Source: Eubacterium aggregans (GTDB lineage Bacteria; Bacillota; Clostridia; Eubacteriales; Eubacteriaceae). From it: a stretch of 64,000 bases of DNA. Of this stretch, positions 38,026 through 46,007 are shown one piece after another. The position numbers and the translations under genes were made by a program. Numbering within the stretch: the first letter of the stretch is position 1; each line of letters starts with the position of its first letter. The stretch spans positions 33,174 to 97,173 of the forward strand of contig NZ_FNRK01000012.1 of NCBI RefSeq assembly GCF_900107815.1, in the 5' to 3' direction. The notes beneath the pieces are model-generated. The model searched no databases. It saw nothing but the letters and a program-made list of their open reading frames with translations, and was not told the origin of the DNA.

Positions 38026-40102
38026 GGGCGTCAAGCACATCCTTGCCATCGTTCTTGTGGCAGTCCTCATCGCTTCCGCCTCAGCCTATGCGGTTCTGGC
38101 CGCCAAAAGCAACACAACCATTGCTGCCAATGACACCACCGATACTGAAAAACTGACCCAAACTGCAGAAAAAGCAACGGGCAGCACCACAATCCCCTCC
38201 GCAGACGGACAGATTTCCAAGGAAGAAACGGTCTATGTCAAAACCGATGCCAGCGGAAAGGTGACCTCCACTACCGTCAGCGATTGGCTGAAGAATGCCG
38301 GGACCCAAACCCAAATCGCCGACACCTCTACTCTGGCGGATATTAAAAACGTTAAGGGTGGCGAAACCTTTACCCAAAACGCTGATGGCAGTCTGTTGTG
38401 GAATACGGCTGGAGCCGATATTTATTATCAGGGAACCACCACCCAAGCCCTGCCAGTAAGCATCTCCACGGTATACAAGCTTAATGGCCAAAGCATGAAT
38501 CCCCAAGATATGGTGGGTAAAAGCGGCCAGGTGGAAATCACCATGCACTTCACCAATACCGCCACAGTGAACGGCACCACCGTCCCCTTTACCGTAGCCA
38601 GTGCCATGATGCTCCCGGATGATACCTTCACCAATGTTGCTGTGGACAAAGGGGCCGTCCTTTCCGATGGCAATAACGCCATCGTCGTCGGCCTGGCCTT
38701 CCCTGGCCTAAACGATAGCCTTGGTCTCTCTGGCAATACCCTGGACCTCACCATTCCCGACAGCATTACCGTGACCGCCACTGCCGCAAATTTTAAACTT
38801 GGACCTACCATTACCAGCATGACCTCCAACGTATTGGAAGAAGCTGGCCTGGGACAGGTCAATAGCTTTGGGGATTTGGATAACTCCATTACTAAGCTAA
38901 CCACCGCAACGGATCAGTTGGTTGCCGGTACCTTATCCGCCAAGGATGGGGCCAATGCCCTGGCTACCGGAGCAGGCTCTGCCGTCACCGGCATCAATAC
39001 CTTGGCCGACGGACTGAATACTTATACCAATGGTGTCGCCACCGTTGCCGGGGGGACCACAAAACTTCAAAACGGACTGGGTACCCTCTCCGCCGGGGCC
39101 AACAGCTTAAATGCCGGCCTAACCACCGCCAAAGCAGGCAGCGAACAACTGGTTGCCGGATACAAGGGCAGCGATACCCAAAATGGCGCGGCCCAAGGCG
39201 CTCAGGAGTTAGCCGCTGGGGCTTCCCAGGTGAGTCAGGGGGTGGATACGGCCGCGGCAGGCGTTGACGGAATGGATACACAAATCAATACAAGTATCGA
39301 TGCCATTAAAGCCCAGATGCCCCAGGGTGTGGATTCCCTAGAAGCCGCACAATCCGCCCTCAGCCAGCTCATCGCCGGAAGAACCCAAGCCATTGCCGTC
39401 CGGGATGCTGCTACCACAGTGGAAGAAATGGCCGCCTACAATCAGAAAATTGATGTCCTATCCCAACAAATAGCCACCCTTTCCCAGGGCATTGGCAGCT
39501 GGCAGGTCTTGGAAACCATCCGCGGCCAGCTGGAAACTGAAAATGCCGATGGCCAGACGATGCTGGATCAGCTGGCCGCCCTCCAAGCCGGAGCCAGCCA
39601 AGTTGCCGACGGCGCGGCTGACCTTAACGCCGGCATTAACGGCTACGATGCTGCTGACGGTCACCACGCCGGTCTCTACGAAGGCACCGTCGCCCTGGAT
39701 GCTGGCCTCACCGATGCCACCCAAGGCAGCACCGCACTGGCCCAAGGAGCTAACACCGCAACCACCAGCGCCGCCCAGCTGGCCGATGGTGCTGCCACCC
39801 TGGCCTCCAAGAACAATGAATTAACCGGAGGTATGGCCCAGCTACAATCCGGTGGGGCTCAGCTGGATGCCGGTGCCAATGCCATAGCCACCGGACTGAG
39901 CACCCTAAATAGCGGCATGACCGAATTCAAAACCACAGGCATTGATAAAATCGCCAATCTCTACAACAATGACTTAAAAGGCCTAAAAGACCGCATCACC
40001 AAAATCACCGATGCCGGCAAGGCCTACAACAGCTTCTCCGGTATTTCCAATGGAATGAACGGGAGTGTGAAATTTGTGGTGGAGAGTGGGGAGATTAAAT
40101 AA
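38000..40102 (+). CDS. YhgE/Pip-like exported protein with Leu-Gly heptad repeats
   Basis: A 700-residue secreted or anchored protein. N-terminal hydrophobic helix at about 12-34, a beta-rich region to about 290, then around 350 residues of Ala/Gly/Thr-rich heptads of the form LxxGxxxL (ALATGAG, LADGLNT, LNAGLTT), the TIGR03057-type repeat of YhgE/Pip proteins. Unlike full YhgE proteins, no C-terminal transmembrane block follows the repeats. ATG at 38000 has AAGGA eight bases upstream, inside the MMPL gene. The repeats likely form a long extracellular coil that works with the MMPL pump; the pair is common in Firmicutes. Confidence 0.85.
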   Translation: MKQISSMNKGVKHILAIVLVAVLIASASAYAVLAAKSNTTIAANDTTDTEKLTQTAEKATGSTTIPSADGQISKEETVYVKTDASGKVTSTTVSDWLKNAGTQTQIADTSTLADIKNVKGGETFTQNADGSLLWNTAGADIYYQGTTTQALPVSISTVYKLNGQSMNPQDMVGKSGQVEITMHFTNTATVNGTTVPFTVASAMMLPDDTFTNVAVDKGAVLSDGNNAIVVGLAFPGLNDSLGLSGNTLDLTIPDSITVTATAANFKLGPTITSMTSNVLEEAGLGQVNSFGDLDNSITKLTTATDQLVAGTLSAKDGANALATGAGSAVTGINTLADGLNTYTNGVATVAGGTTKLQNGLGTLSAGANSLNAGLTTAKAGSEQLVAGYKGSDTQNGAAQGAQELAAGASQVSQGVDTAAAGVDGMDTQINTSIDAIKAQMPQGVDSLEAAQSALSQLIAGRTQAIAVRDAATTVEEMAAYNQKIDVLSQQIATLSQGIGSWQVLETIRGQLETENADGQTMLDQLAALQAGASQVADGAADLNAGINGYDAADGHHAGLYEGTVALDAGLTDATQGSTALAQGANTATTSAAQLADGAATLASKNNELTGGMAQLQSGGAQLDAGANAIATGLSTLNSGMTEFKTTGIDKIANLYNNDLKGLKDRITKITDAGKAYNSFSGISNGMNGSVKFVVESGEIK

Positions 40103-40116
40103 AAGTATATAAAGAA

Positions 40117-40160
40117 AAAGCAACTCTTGATTTTTTCTAATTTTCAAGAGTTGCTTGTAT
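40117..40160 (+). terminator. Terminator of the MMPL operon (bidirectional)
   Basis: A 13-bp stem (AAGCAACTCTTGA with its complement) with an AT loop, 15 nt after the stop at 40102, also close to the toxin gene stop on the other strand. Confidence 0.8.
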
Positions 40161-40175
40161 TATTCAGACTTTACA

Positions 40176-40439
40176 TTAAAACTCATAATGTGTCCAAAGA
40201 CTAATAATCTTAACGGCTTTTTCATTGTCAAAAACCGCATACACCAGCCGATGTTTAATATTAATCCGCCGTGAATATGCTCCGGATAAATCCCCTTGTA
40301 ATTTCTCATAGGGTGGCGGTGATTGGTACGGATTCTCCCGGAGGAGGTCAATCAGCGCTTTTGTCTTTTTTTCCAATTTAGCTGATTTCAATTTTGGTAT
40401 ATCATTTGAAGCTTTCTTTGTATAAAATATTTTATACAT
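40176..40439 (-). CDS. yoeB: Txe/YoeB-family mRNA endoribonuclease toxin
   Basis: An 87-residue toxin that cleaves mRNA on the ribosome. It contains LQGDLSGAYSRRINIKHRLVY (catalytic Arg/Glu region) and the C-terminal THYEF, matching the active-site His and Tyr near the end of YoeB. ATG at 40439 shares its first base with the antitoxin stop, so the two are translationally coupled. Length and order (antitoxin first) are normal for the family. Confidence 0.9.
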   Translation of the reverse strand: MYKIFYTKKASNDIPKLKSAKLEKKTKALIDLLRENPYQSPPPYEKLQGDLSGAYSRRINIKHRLVYAVFDNEKAVKIISLWTHYEF

Positions 40440-40687
40440 TACCACTGAACCGCATCTTCGGGTAAACACTCCGCCAGGGGGGTATTTAATCCCTCAACAA
40501 TCTTTTCCTTCATACCCGGAACAGAAGACAAATACAGGGTCTCCATTAATCCATTATAATCTTCTTCACTGATAATCACCGCATTCCCCGCCTTCGTGCT
40601 GATATTAACCGGCTCATTGTACTTAATCGTCTGTTCCAGGATACCAAAAATATTTTTTCTGAAATTTGTAATATTTGTATTAAGCAT
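40439..40687 (-). CDS. yefM: YefM/Phd-family antitoxin
   Basis: An 82-residue antitoxin and autorepressor. MLNTNITNFRKNIFGILEQ is the N-terminal DNA-binding half and ISEEDYNGLMETLYL the conserved dimer helix; the C-terminal part neutralises YoeB. ATG at 40687 follows GGAGGTG. A perfect promoter at 40711-40739 overlaps two direct copies of CGTACATTAT, the probable operator. Confidence 0.9.
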   Translation of the reverse strand: MLNTNITNFRKNIFGILEQTIKYNEPVNISTKAGNAVIISEEDYNGLMETLYLSSVPGMKEKIVEGLNTPLAECLPEDAVQW

Positions 40688-40705
40688 GAAACACACCTCC
40701 AACTA

Positions 40706-40739
40706 CGTACATTATAGCGTACATTATTGGAGGTGTCAA
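40706..40739 (-). promoter_or_regulatory. Promoter/operator of the yefM-yoeB operon
   Basis: Perfect TTGACA (40739-40734) and TATAAT (40716-40711) with a 17-bp spacer. Two direct repeats CGTACATTAT (40706-40715 and 40718-40727) are 12 bp apart and cover the -10 region, fitting YefM/YoeB autorepression. Confidence 0.8.
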
Positions 40740-40758
40740 GATGCTGGAGCACCTCCAT

Positions 40759-41091
40759 TTATATGTCCAAAGCCACTTTTAGCATCTCCTCAAGATCACA
40801 GCTCGTCCCATCCTCACCACATAAAATCAACCGGCCATTGCAGATTACCGCTGGTGGCGTGATGATGCCATAGACCTCCAAAAGCACAGGATTATCCTGA
40901 CACACCGCCGGTTCAGTTCCAAGCTGGGATAGAGCCTGCTGTACCGCCTGGCATAACCGGTCGTAAGGCGCACTGGGCCGCCCTAGTACCAATACACCTT
41001 TTACATCCTTTTGACGCTCCCTGGCGTCCAGAGAAACGCCACAGCAGGTGCGGGCAAAGGTTGCGGGTTTCTTTCTTTTTTCTGATGGCAT
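40759..41091 (-). CDS. Thioredoxin-fold small protein lacking the CxxC motif
   Basis: 110 residues resembling small redox-active disulfide proteins: a beta strand GVLVLGRPSAPY, a helix, and the cis-proline region YGIITPPAVICNG (73-85). The place of the CxxC active site (about 38-41) reads RPSA, so normal disulfide exchange is not expected. Other cysteines remain (Cys16-Cys17, 47, 64, 84, 91, 98). ATG at 41091 follows AAGGAGG. Function unknown. Confidence 0.6.
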   Translation of the reverse strand: MPSEKRKKPATFARTCCGVSLDARERQKDVKGVLVLGRPSAPYDRLCQAVQQALSQLGTEPAVCQDNPVLLEVYGIITPPAVICNGRLILCGEDGTSCDLEEMLKVALDI

Positions 41092-41189
41092 GAGGAGACC
41101 TCCTTAATTTTTATTGGTATGATTATCTTACCAATATTAGAGAATAATGCAAGAGAGGAATCATAAAATTCGTTCTTATCTTTTAATGT

Positions 41190-41229
41190 ATAAAAAAGCA
41201 CCACCCAGATCCTCTCCAGGTGGTGCTGC
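41190..41229 (-). terminator. Terminator of rnj
   Basis: AGCACCACC and GGTGGTGCT pair across an 11-nt loop, followed by TTTTTTA on the minus strand, about 35 nt past the rnj stop. Confidence 0.85.
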
Positions 41230-41264
41230 ATCATTCATCGATTCTATTTGTTTTTTCTTTCGCC

Positions 41265-43040
41265 TTACACTTCCATCAAAATCGGCAAAATCATAGGTTT
41301 ACGCTGGGTCTTGCGGAAGAGGAAGCGGAACAGGGAATCCCGGATTTCTCCTTTAATGGCGTTCCATTCGGTAATACCCTTGGCTTCACAGTCGAGGATG
41401 GCTTTTTTGACCTCACCCCGGGCGGCGTTGATCAGATCCTCAGATTCCCGGACATAGACAAAGCCCCGGGAGATGATATCCGGACCGGACACACATTTTC
41501 CCTTGTGCATGTTGACTACGACGATAAAGAGGCCGTCCTCAGACAGACGCTTACGATCGTTTAGGACAATATTGCCAATATCGCCGACACCCAGGCCATC
41601 CACCAGAACGGCTTCAGCCTGTACCTTACCGGCAGCACGACAGGTCCCCTTGCCGACTTCCATAACATCGCCATTTTCCTGAATAAAGATATGGCGTTTA
41701 TCCAGTCCTAAATCCTCTGCCAGGGTGGCGTGGTGCATGAGCATCCGAGCTTCACCATGGACGGGCATAAAGTTCTTTGGCTTAACCAGAGTCTGGATAA
41801 TCTTCAGCTCTTCCCGACGGGCATGGCCGGAGACATGGATATCTGCAAATTTCTTATAGACCACTTCAGAGCCCAAATCCACCAAACGATTGATGACCTC
41901 GGCCACCATCTTTTCATTTCCTGGAACGGGGGATGCCGAAATAATGACGGTATCATCCTTGGTGACATTTAAGAAGCGATGCTCCCCTAAGGCCATTCGT
42001 CCCAGGGCAGCCATGGGTTCTCCCTGACTACCAGTGGTGATGACAACCAGCTCCTTGTTCTTGTACTTCTTCATATCCTTAATGTCGATGACGGCATTAT
42101 TGGGGATTTTCAGATAGCCCAAATCCGAAGCCACATCTACCATGTTTTCCATGCTGCGTCCATTAATAATGACCTTACGGTTATAGGCCACAGCCGCATC
42201 GATGATCTGCTGAACCCGATGGACGTTGGAGGCAAAGGTGGTCACGATGATCCGATTCTTACAGCCTCTAAAGAGGTTGTAGAAGGTTTCACCGACGGAG
42301 CTTTCAGACGCGGTAAAGCCGGCTTCCTCCACATTGGTGCTATCAGCCATCAGGAGATCGATTCCCTCGCTGCCCAATGCGGCAATACGCTGTAAATCGA
42401 TGATTTCACCATCGATAGGCTGGAAGTCGATTTTAAAGTCTCCGGTATGGAAGGCCGTTGCCGCCGGGGTTTTAATACACAGGGCTACCGAGTCGGCAAT
42501 ACTGTGGTTGACTCGGATGAATTCCACACTAAAGGCGCCAATTTGTTCGGTTTCTCCGGCCTTGACGATGTGACGTTTGGCTTTGGAAATCAATCGATGC
42601 TCGGTCAGTTTTTTATCGATAAGCCCCATGGTAAATTTGGTGGCATAAATGGGCACGTTAATTTTTTTAAGGAGATAGGCAATCCCACCAATATGGTCCT
42701 CATGACCATGGGTGATGACCAACCCCTTAATCTTATCCTGATTCTGAATGAGATAATCGAAATCTGGGAGCACCATATCGATGCCATACATTTCGTCCTC
42801 TGGGAATTTCAACCCGCAATCCACGATGATGATTTCACCCCGGTATTCGAATACGGTCATGTTCTTCCCAATTTCACCCAGCCCTCCGATGGGAATGACT
42901 TTCATGGTTTCTTTTTTCCGTCCCTGACCACCACTGCGTCTGCGTTGGCGGCCATTCCCATTATTGTTATTATTACGGCGCTGGACCGGTTTGCTCTTTT
43001 GCGGTACCAGTTCTGTATTTTGTTGTTGTTTTTCGCTCAA
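41265..43040 (-). CDS. rnj: Ribonuclease J
   Basis: Metallo-beta-lactamase/beta-CASP ribonuclease with 5'-3' exonuclease and endonuclease activity in RNA decay. 591 residues; the zinc motif HGHEDHIGG starts at 111, GDFKIDFQPIDGE and SGHARREELK mark the beta-CASP part, and the C-terminal domain follows. The first 46 residues are a basic Asn/Arg-rich low-complexity extension (NNNNNGNGRQRRRSGG). TTG at 43040 with AGGAGG five bases upstream is preferred; the longer upstream frame has no ribosome site. Confidence 0.95.
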   Translation of the reverse strand: MSEKQQQNTELVPQKSKPVQRRNNNNNGNGRQRRRSGGQGRKKETMKVIPIGGLGEIGKNMTVFEYRGEIIIVDCGLKFPEDEMYGIDMVLPDFDYLIQNQDKIKGLVITHGHEDHIGGIAYLLKKINVPIYATKFTMGLIDKKLTEHRLISKAKRHIVKAGETEQIGAFSVEFIRVNHSIADSVALCIKTPAATAFHTGDFKIDFQPIDGEIIDLQRIAALGSEGIDLLMADSTNVEEAGFTASESSVGETFYNLFRGCKNRIIVTTFASNVHRVQQIIDAAVAYNRKVIINGRSMENMVDVASDLGYLKIPNNAVIDIKDMKKYKNKELVVITTGSQGEPMAALGRMALGEHRFLNVTKDDTVIISASPVPGNEKMVAEVINRLVDLGSEVVYKKFADIHVSGHARREELKIIQTLVKPKNFMPVHGEARMLMHHATLAEDLGLDKRHIFIQENGDVMEVGKGTCRAAGKVQAEAVLVDGLGVGDIGNIVLNDRKRLSEDGLFIVVVNMHKGKCVSGPDIISRGFVYVRESEDLINAARGEVKKAILDCEAKGITEWNAIKGEIRDSLFRFLFRKTQRKPMILPILMEV

Positions 43041-43056
43041 AGTATCCTCCTGTATT

Positions 43057-43791
43057 CTATTTCGTCCGGCGGCCTCCCAGGCACACCGGTATTTCCGTAT
43101 CAATTAATAGTGTATCGCCGTCGATGTGACAGCTTAAGGCCCGTATATCTATCCCGGCATCCCAACAGCGAGCGAGGTGCTGCGCGAATGTCGAATCCGT
43201 CTCAATATTGGGCGTGAAAAACTTAGCATCCCCTCGCTGTACGACGAATAGGACACCCGTGTAAAACCCTTCTTTTTTTGCAGCCATTAACTCACACAAA
43301 TGCTTGCTTCCCCGAGTGGTCGGCGCATCGGGAAACATGGCAATGCCGTCTTTCACCAGGTTGGCACTTTTTACCTCAAATAATGCCGGCTGACCATAAT
43401 AGTTAAAGCCCAAGTCAAAGCGGCTGTTGCCATAAGTGACTTCCCGCTTCAAAGCGTCTACTCCTGGTAACCCGCCCACGTACTCCGCTGCAATGGCATT
43501 GGCAAAAACCGAATGAATGCACACCCAAACGCCGTCGTACAACACAGCCAAAAGGGTATAATCGGTCTTTCTTGTGGGGGAAGGGTTGTAGGCCATCTTT
43601 ATCGGTACACCTGCCACCAGTAATTCACGTAGCCGTCCGGTATTGGGCACATGGGCAATGGTTTTTTCACCATTTTCCAGGACCACCTGGGCGATGAAAC
43701 GGTTGGGTCTTTCGATAAAGGTACCAATTACAATGGGGTATGGTGATAATGCCAATCCCCTGTATTTCTTATTCCTTGTCTTCGTCGTCAC
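43057..43791 (-). CDS. sfsA: SfsA family protein (sugar fermentation stimulation)
   Basis: 244 residues with the SfsA signature HVPNTGRLRELL near 50, FEVKSANLV near 138 and FPDAPTTRGSKHL near 152, in a nuclease-like fold thought to bind DNA; role uncertain. Start GTG at 43791 overlaps the DUF1292 gene by 23 bp. A TTG 36 bases downstream would also give a normal N-terminus. It lies between DUF1292 and rnj in the same direction. Confidence 0.9.
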   Translation of the reverse strand: MTTKTRNKKYRGLALSPYPIVIGTFIERPNRFIAQVVLENGEKTIAHVPNTGRLRELLVAGVPIKMAYNPSPTRKTDYTLLAVLYDGVWVCIHSVFANAIAAEYVGGLPGVDALKREVTYGNSRFDLGFNYYGQPALFEVKSANLVKDGIAMFPDAPTTRGSKHLCELMAAKKEGFYTGVLFVVQRGDAKFFTPNIETDSTFAQHLARCWDAGIDIRALSCHIDGDTLLIDTEIPVCLGGRRTK

Positions 43792-44041
43792 CGAATTCTT
43801 CTTCCATAATCTGGTCGTAGGTTTCGGAAATCAATTCAAACTCAGCATCGTCTTCCACTGGAAGGAGTGTCATTTCGCCGTTTTCATCTTCTTCAATGAT
43901 GAATGGGAAGACATCGTCGCTCTCTTCGCTTTCTGCTAACAGGGCATAGGTTTTATCCTTTATATCAAAGCTGATCACCAGCTCAAATTCCCGTTCAACA
44001 CCATCTTCGTCCATTAAAATAATTTTGTTTTCTTCAGTCAT
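43769..44041 (-). CDS. DUF1292 (YrzB-like) protein
   Basis: A 90-residue, very acidic protein (IILMDEDGVEREFELVISF start, ENGEMTLLPVEDDAEFELISETYD core). The family is conserved next to ruvX and ireB in Firmicutes and has no assigned function. Its ATG overlaps the ruvX stop (ATGA). Confidence 0.88.
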   Translation of the reverse strand: MTEENKIILMDEDGVEREFELVISFDIKDKTYALLAESEESDDVFPFIIEEDENGEMTLLPVEDDAEFELISETYDQIMEEEFGDDEDKE

Positions 44042-44493
44042 TTTAGTTTCTCCTTGAAATTATATTGTTGTTTCATTTTTTTTGATTGTTGGTCTAAATA
44101 AATCTGTAAAATCAGCTGGGCGGACAGGGTATCGATATGTTTCTTCCGATTCTCTCGACGCACGCCACCTTCGATTAAAACCCGCTCGGACGCCCGGGAT
44201 GTTAACCGTTCGTCAATATAGACGACATCCAGCTTCAGGCGTTTTGCCAAAAATTGGCAATAATTCCGGGTTTTCCGGGCTTGGGCGGTTTCGTTGCCTT
44301 CCATATCCTTGGGAAGCCCCGCCACAATACCGACAATATTAAACTGGGTCACAACATCCGTAAAGAATTTTAAATCATCTTCCCGGGTTTCCCGCTTGTA
44401 AGTCCTATAACCCTGGGCTGTAATCCCCAGAGTATCACTGACTGCAATGCCGATGTATTTATCCCCGACATCCAGTCCCATCATTTTACTCAT
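44038..44493 (-). CDS. ruvX: RuvX/YqgF Holliday-junction resolvase-like nuclease
   Basis: 151 residues with an RNase H-like fold: MGLDVGDKYIGIAVSD (catalytic Asp), VAGLPKDMEGNE and VVYIDERLTSRASE motifs. Members act in 16S rRNA 5' end processing and possibly junction resolution. It is part of the conserved alaS-ireB-ruvX-yrzB set, here interrupted by an aldo/keto reductase gene. Confidence 0.95.
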   Translation of the reverse strand: MSKMMGLDVGDKYIGIAVSDTLGITAQGYRTYKRETREDDLKFFTDVVTQFNIVGIVAGLPKDMEGNETAQARKTRNYCQFLAKRLKLDVVYIDERLTSRASERVLIEGGVRRENRKKHIDTLSAQLILQIYLDQQSKKMKQQYNFKEKLK

Positions 44494-44537
44494 TCATACC
44501 TGCTTTCTTCTCTATTATTTCGTCTTTGAACTGCCGA

Positions 44538-45482
44538 TCAAATCACTTTTATGCAGAATAAAGGACAGACCGAGGCACAATAGCAACAGGTCAGACATTT
44601 TTTATAATCTACCGTTGCCTGGCCATTCACAAGCCTTAGGGCATTCTGTCCACAGCGCTTCACACAGGCCCCACAGCCCTCACACCAGTCACTGATGTGC
44701 AGGCGCTTTGGCGCCTTCGCAACCCGTTTTTCTAAATCAGCCGAAATGGGGCGTCCCTCTATTTTGGCGACGTTATACTCCACCTCATCCACTGACTGCA
44801 TCCCAAAGGCGATGGTGTCTAAGGCTTTAAGCCCCAACACATAATCAAAACAGGCCGCCTTGCTGGCCAGGAGGTTGCCGCCCCCCAGGGGCTTCATCCC
44901 CATGATGCCTTTACCCGCTGCCTTTGCTTTAGTAATGGCAGCCTCCATGTCCTGGCGGCGACCATCCTCAATCCCGATGCCCGTTACATTGACGAGGGGA
45001 AACACCACCTCGATTTCTTTAAAATCACAGGCATCAGCAACACCCTCCACCCGGTGGGTGGAGATGCCAAAGGCTCGAATCACACCCCGTTCCTTCATCT
45101 TTAAGAGATAACGGATGGCTTCGTAATGACCTTCAAAGGTTTTCCGGCTTTCCTGTTCGTGGAGCATATAAATGTCAATATAATCCCGGTCAAGCTCCCT
45201 TAACGCACGGGCGAGGCTCTTTTTGACCCCATCCTCCGAATAGTCGTAGGATTTGGTGCAGATTACCGCATCCGGCTTCATGGTAAGCACCTGTTTTAAA
45301 TGCGCATAGTTATCATAAAGGTCTGCTGTGTCGAAAAAATTCACGCCGTGATCTAAGGCAGCGGCCATAATTTCCCGACTTTCTGCTAAACTTTTGTTTT
45401 TCTGCATTGGTGCCACGGTCAGGCTACCAAAACATAAGCGGGACACGGTGATCTTTGTATCACCCAGCTTCCGATATTCCAT
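44538..45482 (-). CDS. Aldo/keto reductase with C-terminal 4Fe-4S domain
   Basis: 314 residues. The NAD(P)H-dependent barrel has the catalytic set Asp51, Tyr56, Lys77 and His108 (FFDTADLYDNY, ICTKS, YMLHEQE). The C-terminus carries CEGCGACVKRC and CLTCCYCASVC, two clusters' worth of cysteines, a variant common in anaerobic Clostridia. The barrel is shorter than the standard AKR plus extension, and the substrate is unknown. It sits between ireB and ruvX, breaking the conserved block, with a terminator just upstream. Confidence 0.9.
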   Translation of the reverse strand: MEYRKLGDTKITVSRLCFGSLTVAPMQKNKSLAESREIMAAALDHGVNFFDTADLYDNYAHLKQVLTMKPDAVICTKSYDYSEDGVKKSLARALRELDRDYIDIYMLHEQESRKTFEGHYEAIRYLLKMKERGVIRAFGISTHRVEGVADACDFKEIEVVFPLVNVTGIGIEDGRRQDMEAAITKAKAAGKGIMGMKPLGGGNLLASKAACFDYVLGLKALDTIAFGMQSVDEVEYNVAKIEGRPISADLEKRVAKAPKRLHISDWCEGCGACVKRCGQNALRLVNGQATVDYKKCLTCCYCASVCPLFCIKVI

Positions 45483-45592
45483 AGTCTTCCTTTAAACTCC
45501 AATTGGCAGTTGAAAAAACTAGCTTATTCGGTGACAGATCTTTCAAACGCCAACTGCATTGTTCTGAGTATCCCAAGATACTCCTTCCTCTA

Positions 45593-45633
45593 ACAAAAAA
45601 GCCCCAGGTAAACCCAACATTCACCTGGGACTA
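45593..45633 (-). terminator. Terminator downstream of ireB
   Basis: AGTCCCAGGT and ACCTGGGGCT form a 9-10-bp stem followed by TTTTTT on the minus strand, 30 nt after ireB. It separates the alaS-ireB transcript from the aldo/keto reductase. Confidence 0.85.
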
Positions 45634-45659
45634 CTTGTCATTATTATAACGGCCTTTGA

Positions 45660-45926
45660 TTAAAGACTCTTTAAATAACGTTTTACGAGTTCTTCAAGCA
45701 ACTCATCACGCTCAATTTTCTGAATAATCAGCCGTGCATCATCGTGGCTCGTGATATAAGTTGGGTCTCCGGACATAACATAACCGACAATCTGATTAAT
45801 GGGATTATAGCCTTTGGCTTCCAAGGCCTTTGTCACCTTACGCATGACTTCATCGATGGTCTGAGCCTTTTCACTATCCACATCAAACATAATCGTTCCC
45901 CGGTCGAATAATGTATTATCATTCAT
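45660..45926 (-). CDS. ireB: IreB family regulatory phosphoprotein
   Basis: 88 residues, matching the whole family: [12 protein letters not shown] start, [19 protein letters not shown] core and [14 protein letters not shown]. In Enterococcus IreB is phosphorylated by the PASTA kinase IreK and affects cephalosporin tolerance; phosphorylatable threonines lie near the N-terminus. It follows alaS in the order seen across Firmicutes. Confidence 0.95.
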   Translation of the reverse strand: MNDNTLFDRGTIMFDVDSEKAQTIDEVMRKVTKALEAKGYNPINQIVGYVMSGDPTYITSHDDARLIIQKIERDELLEELVKRYLKSL

Positions 45927-46007
45927 AATGCCGTCTACCTCCCATTTAGTCTAACATCATTTTAACCCATGCACTCTGAAAACACAAGTCTTTTTTCCGG
46001 TAACCGC

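Noticed and set aside
38081..38904. Minus-strand frames opposite the heptad-repeat protein
   Set aside because: The Ala/Gly/Thr-rich coding sequence leaves other frames open; no ribosome sites or motifs.
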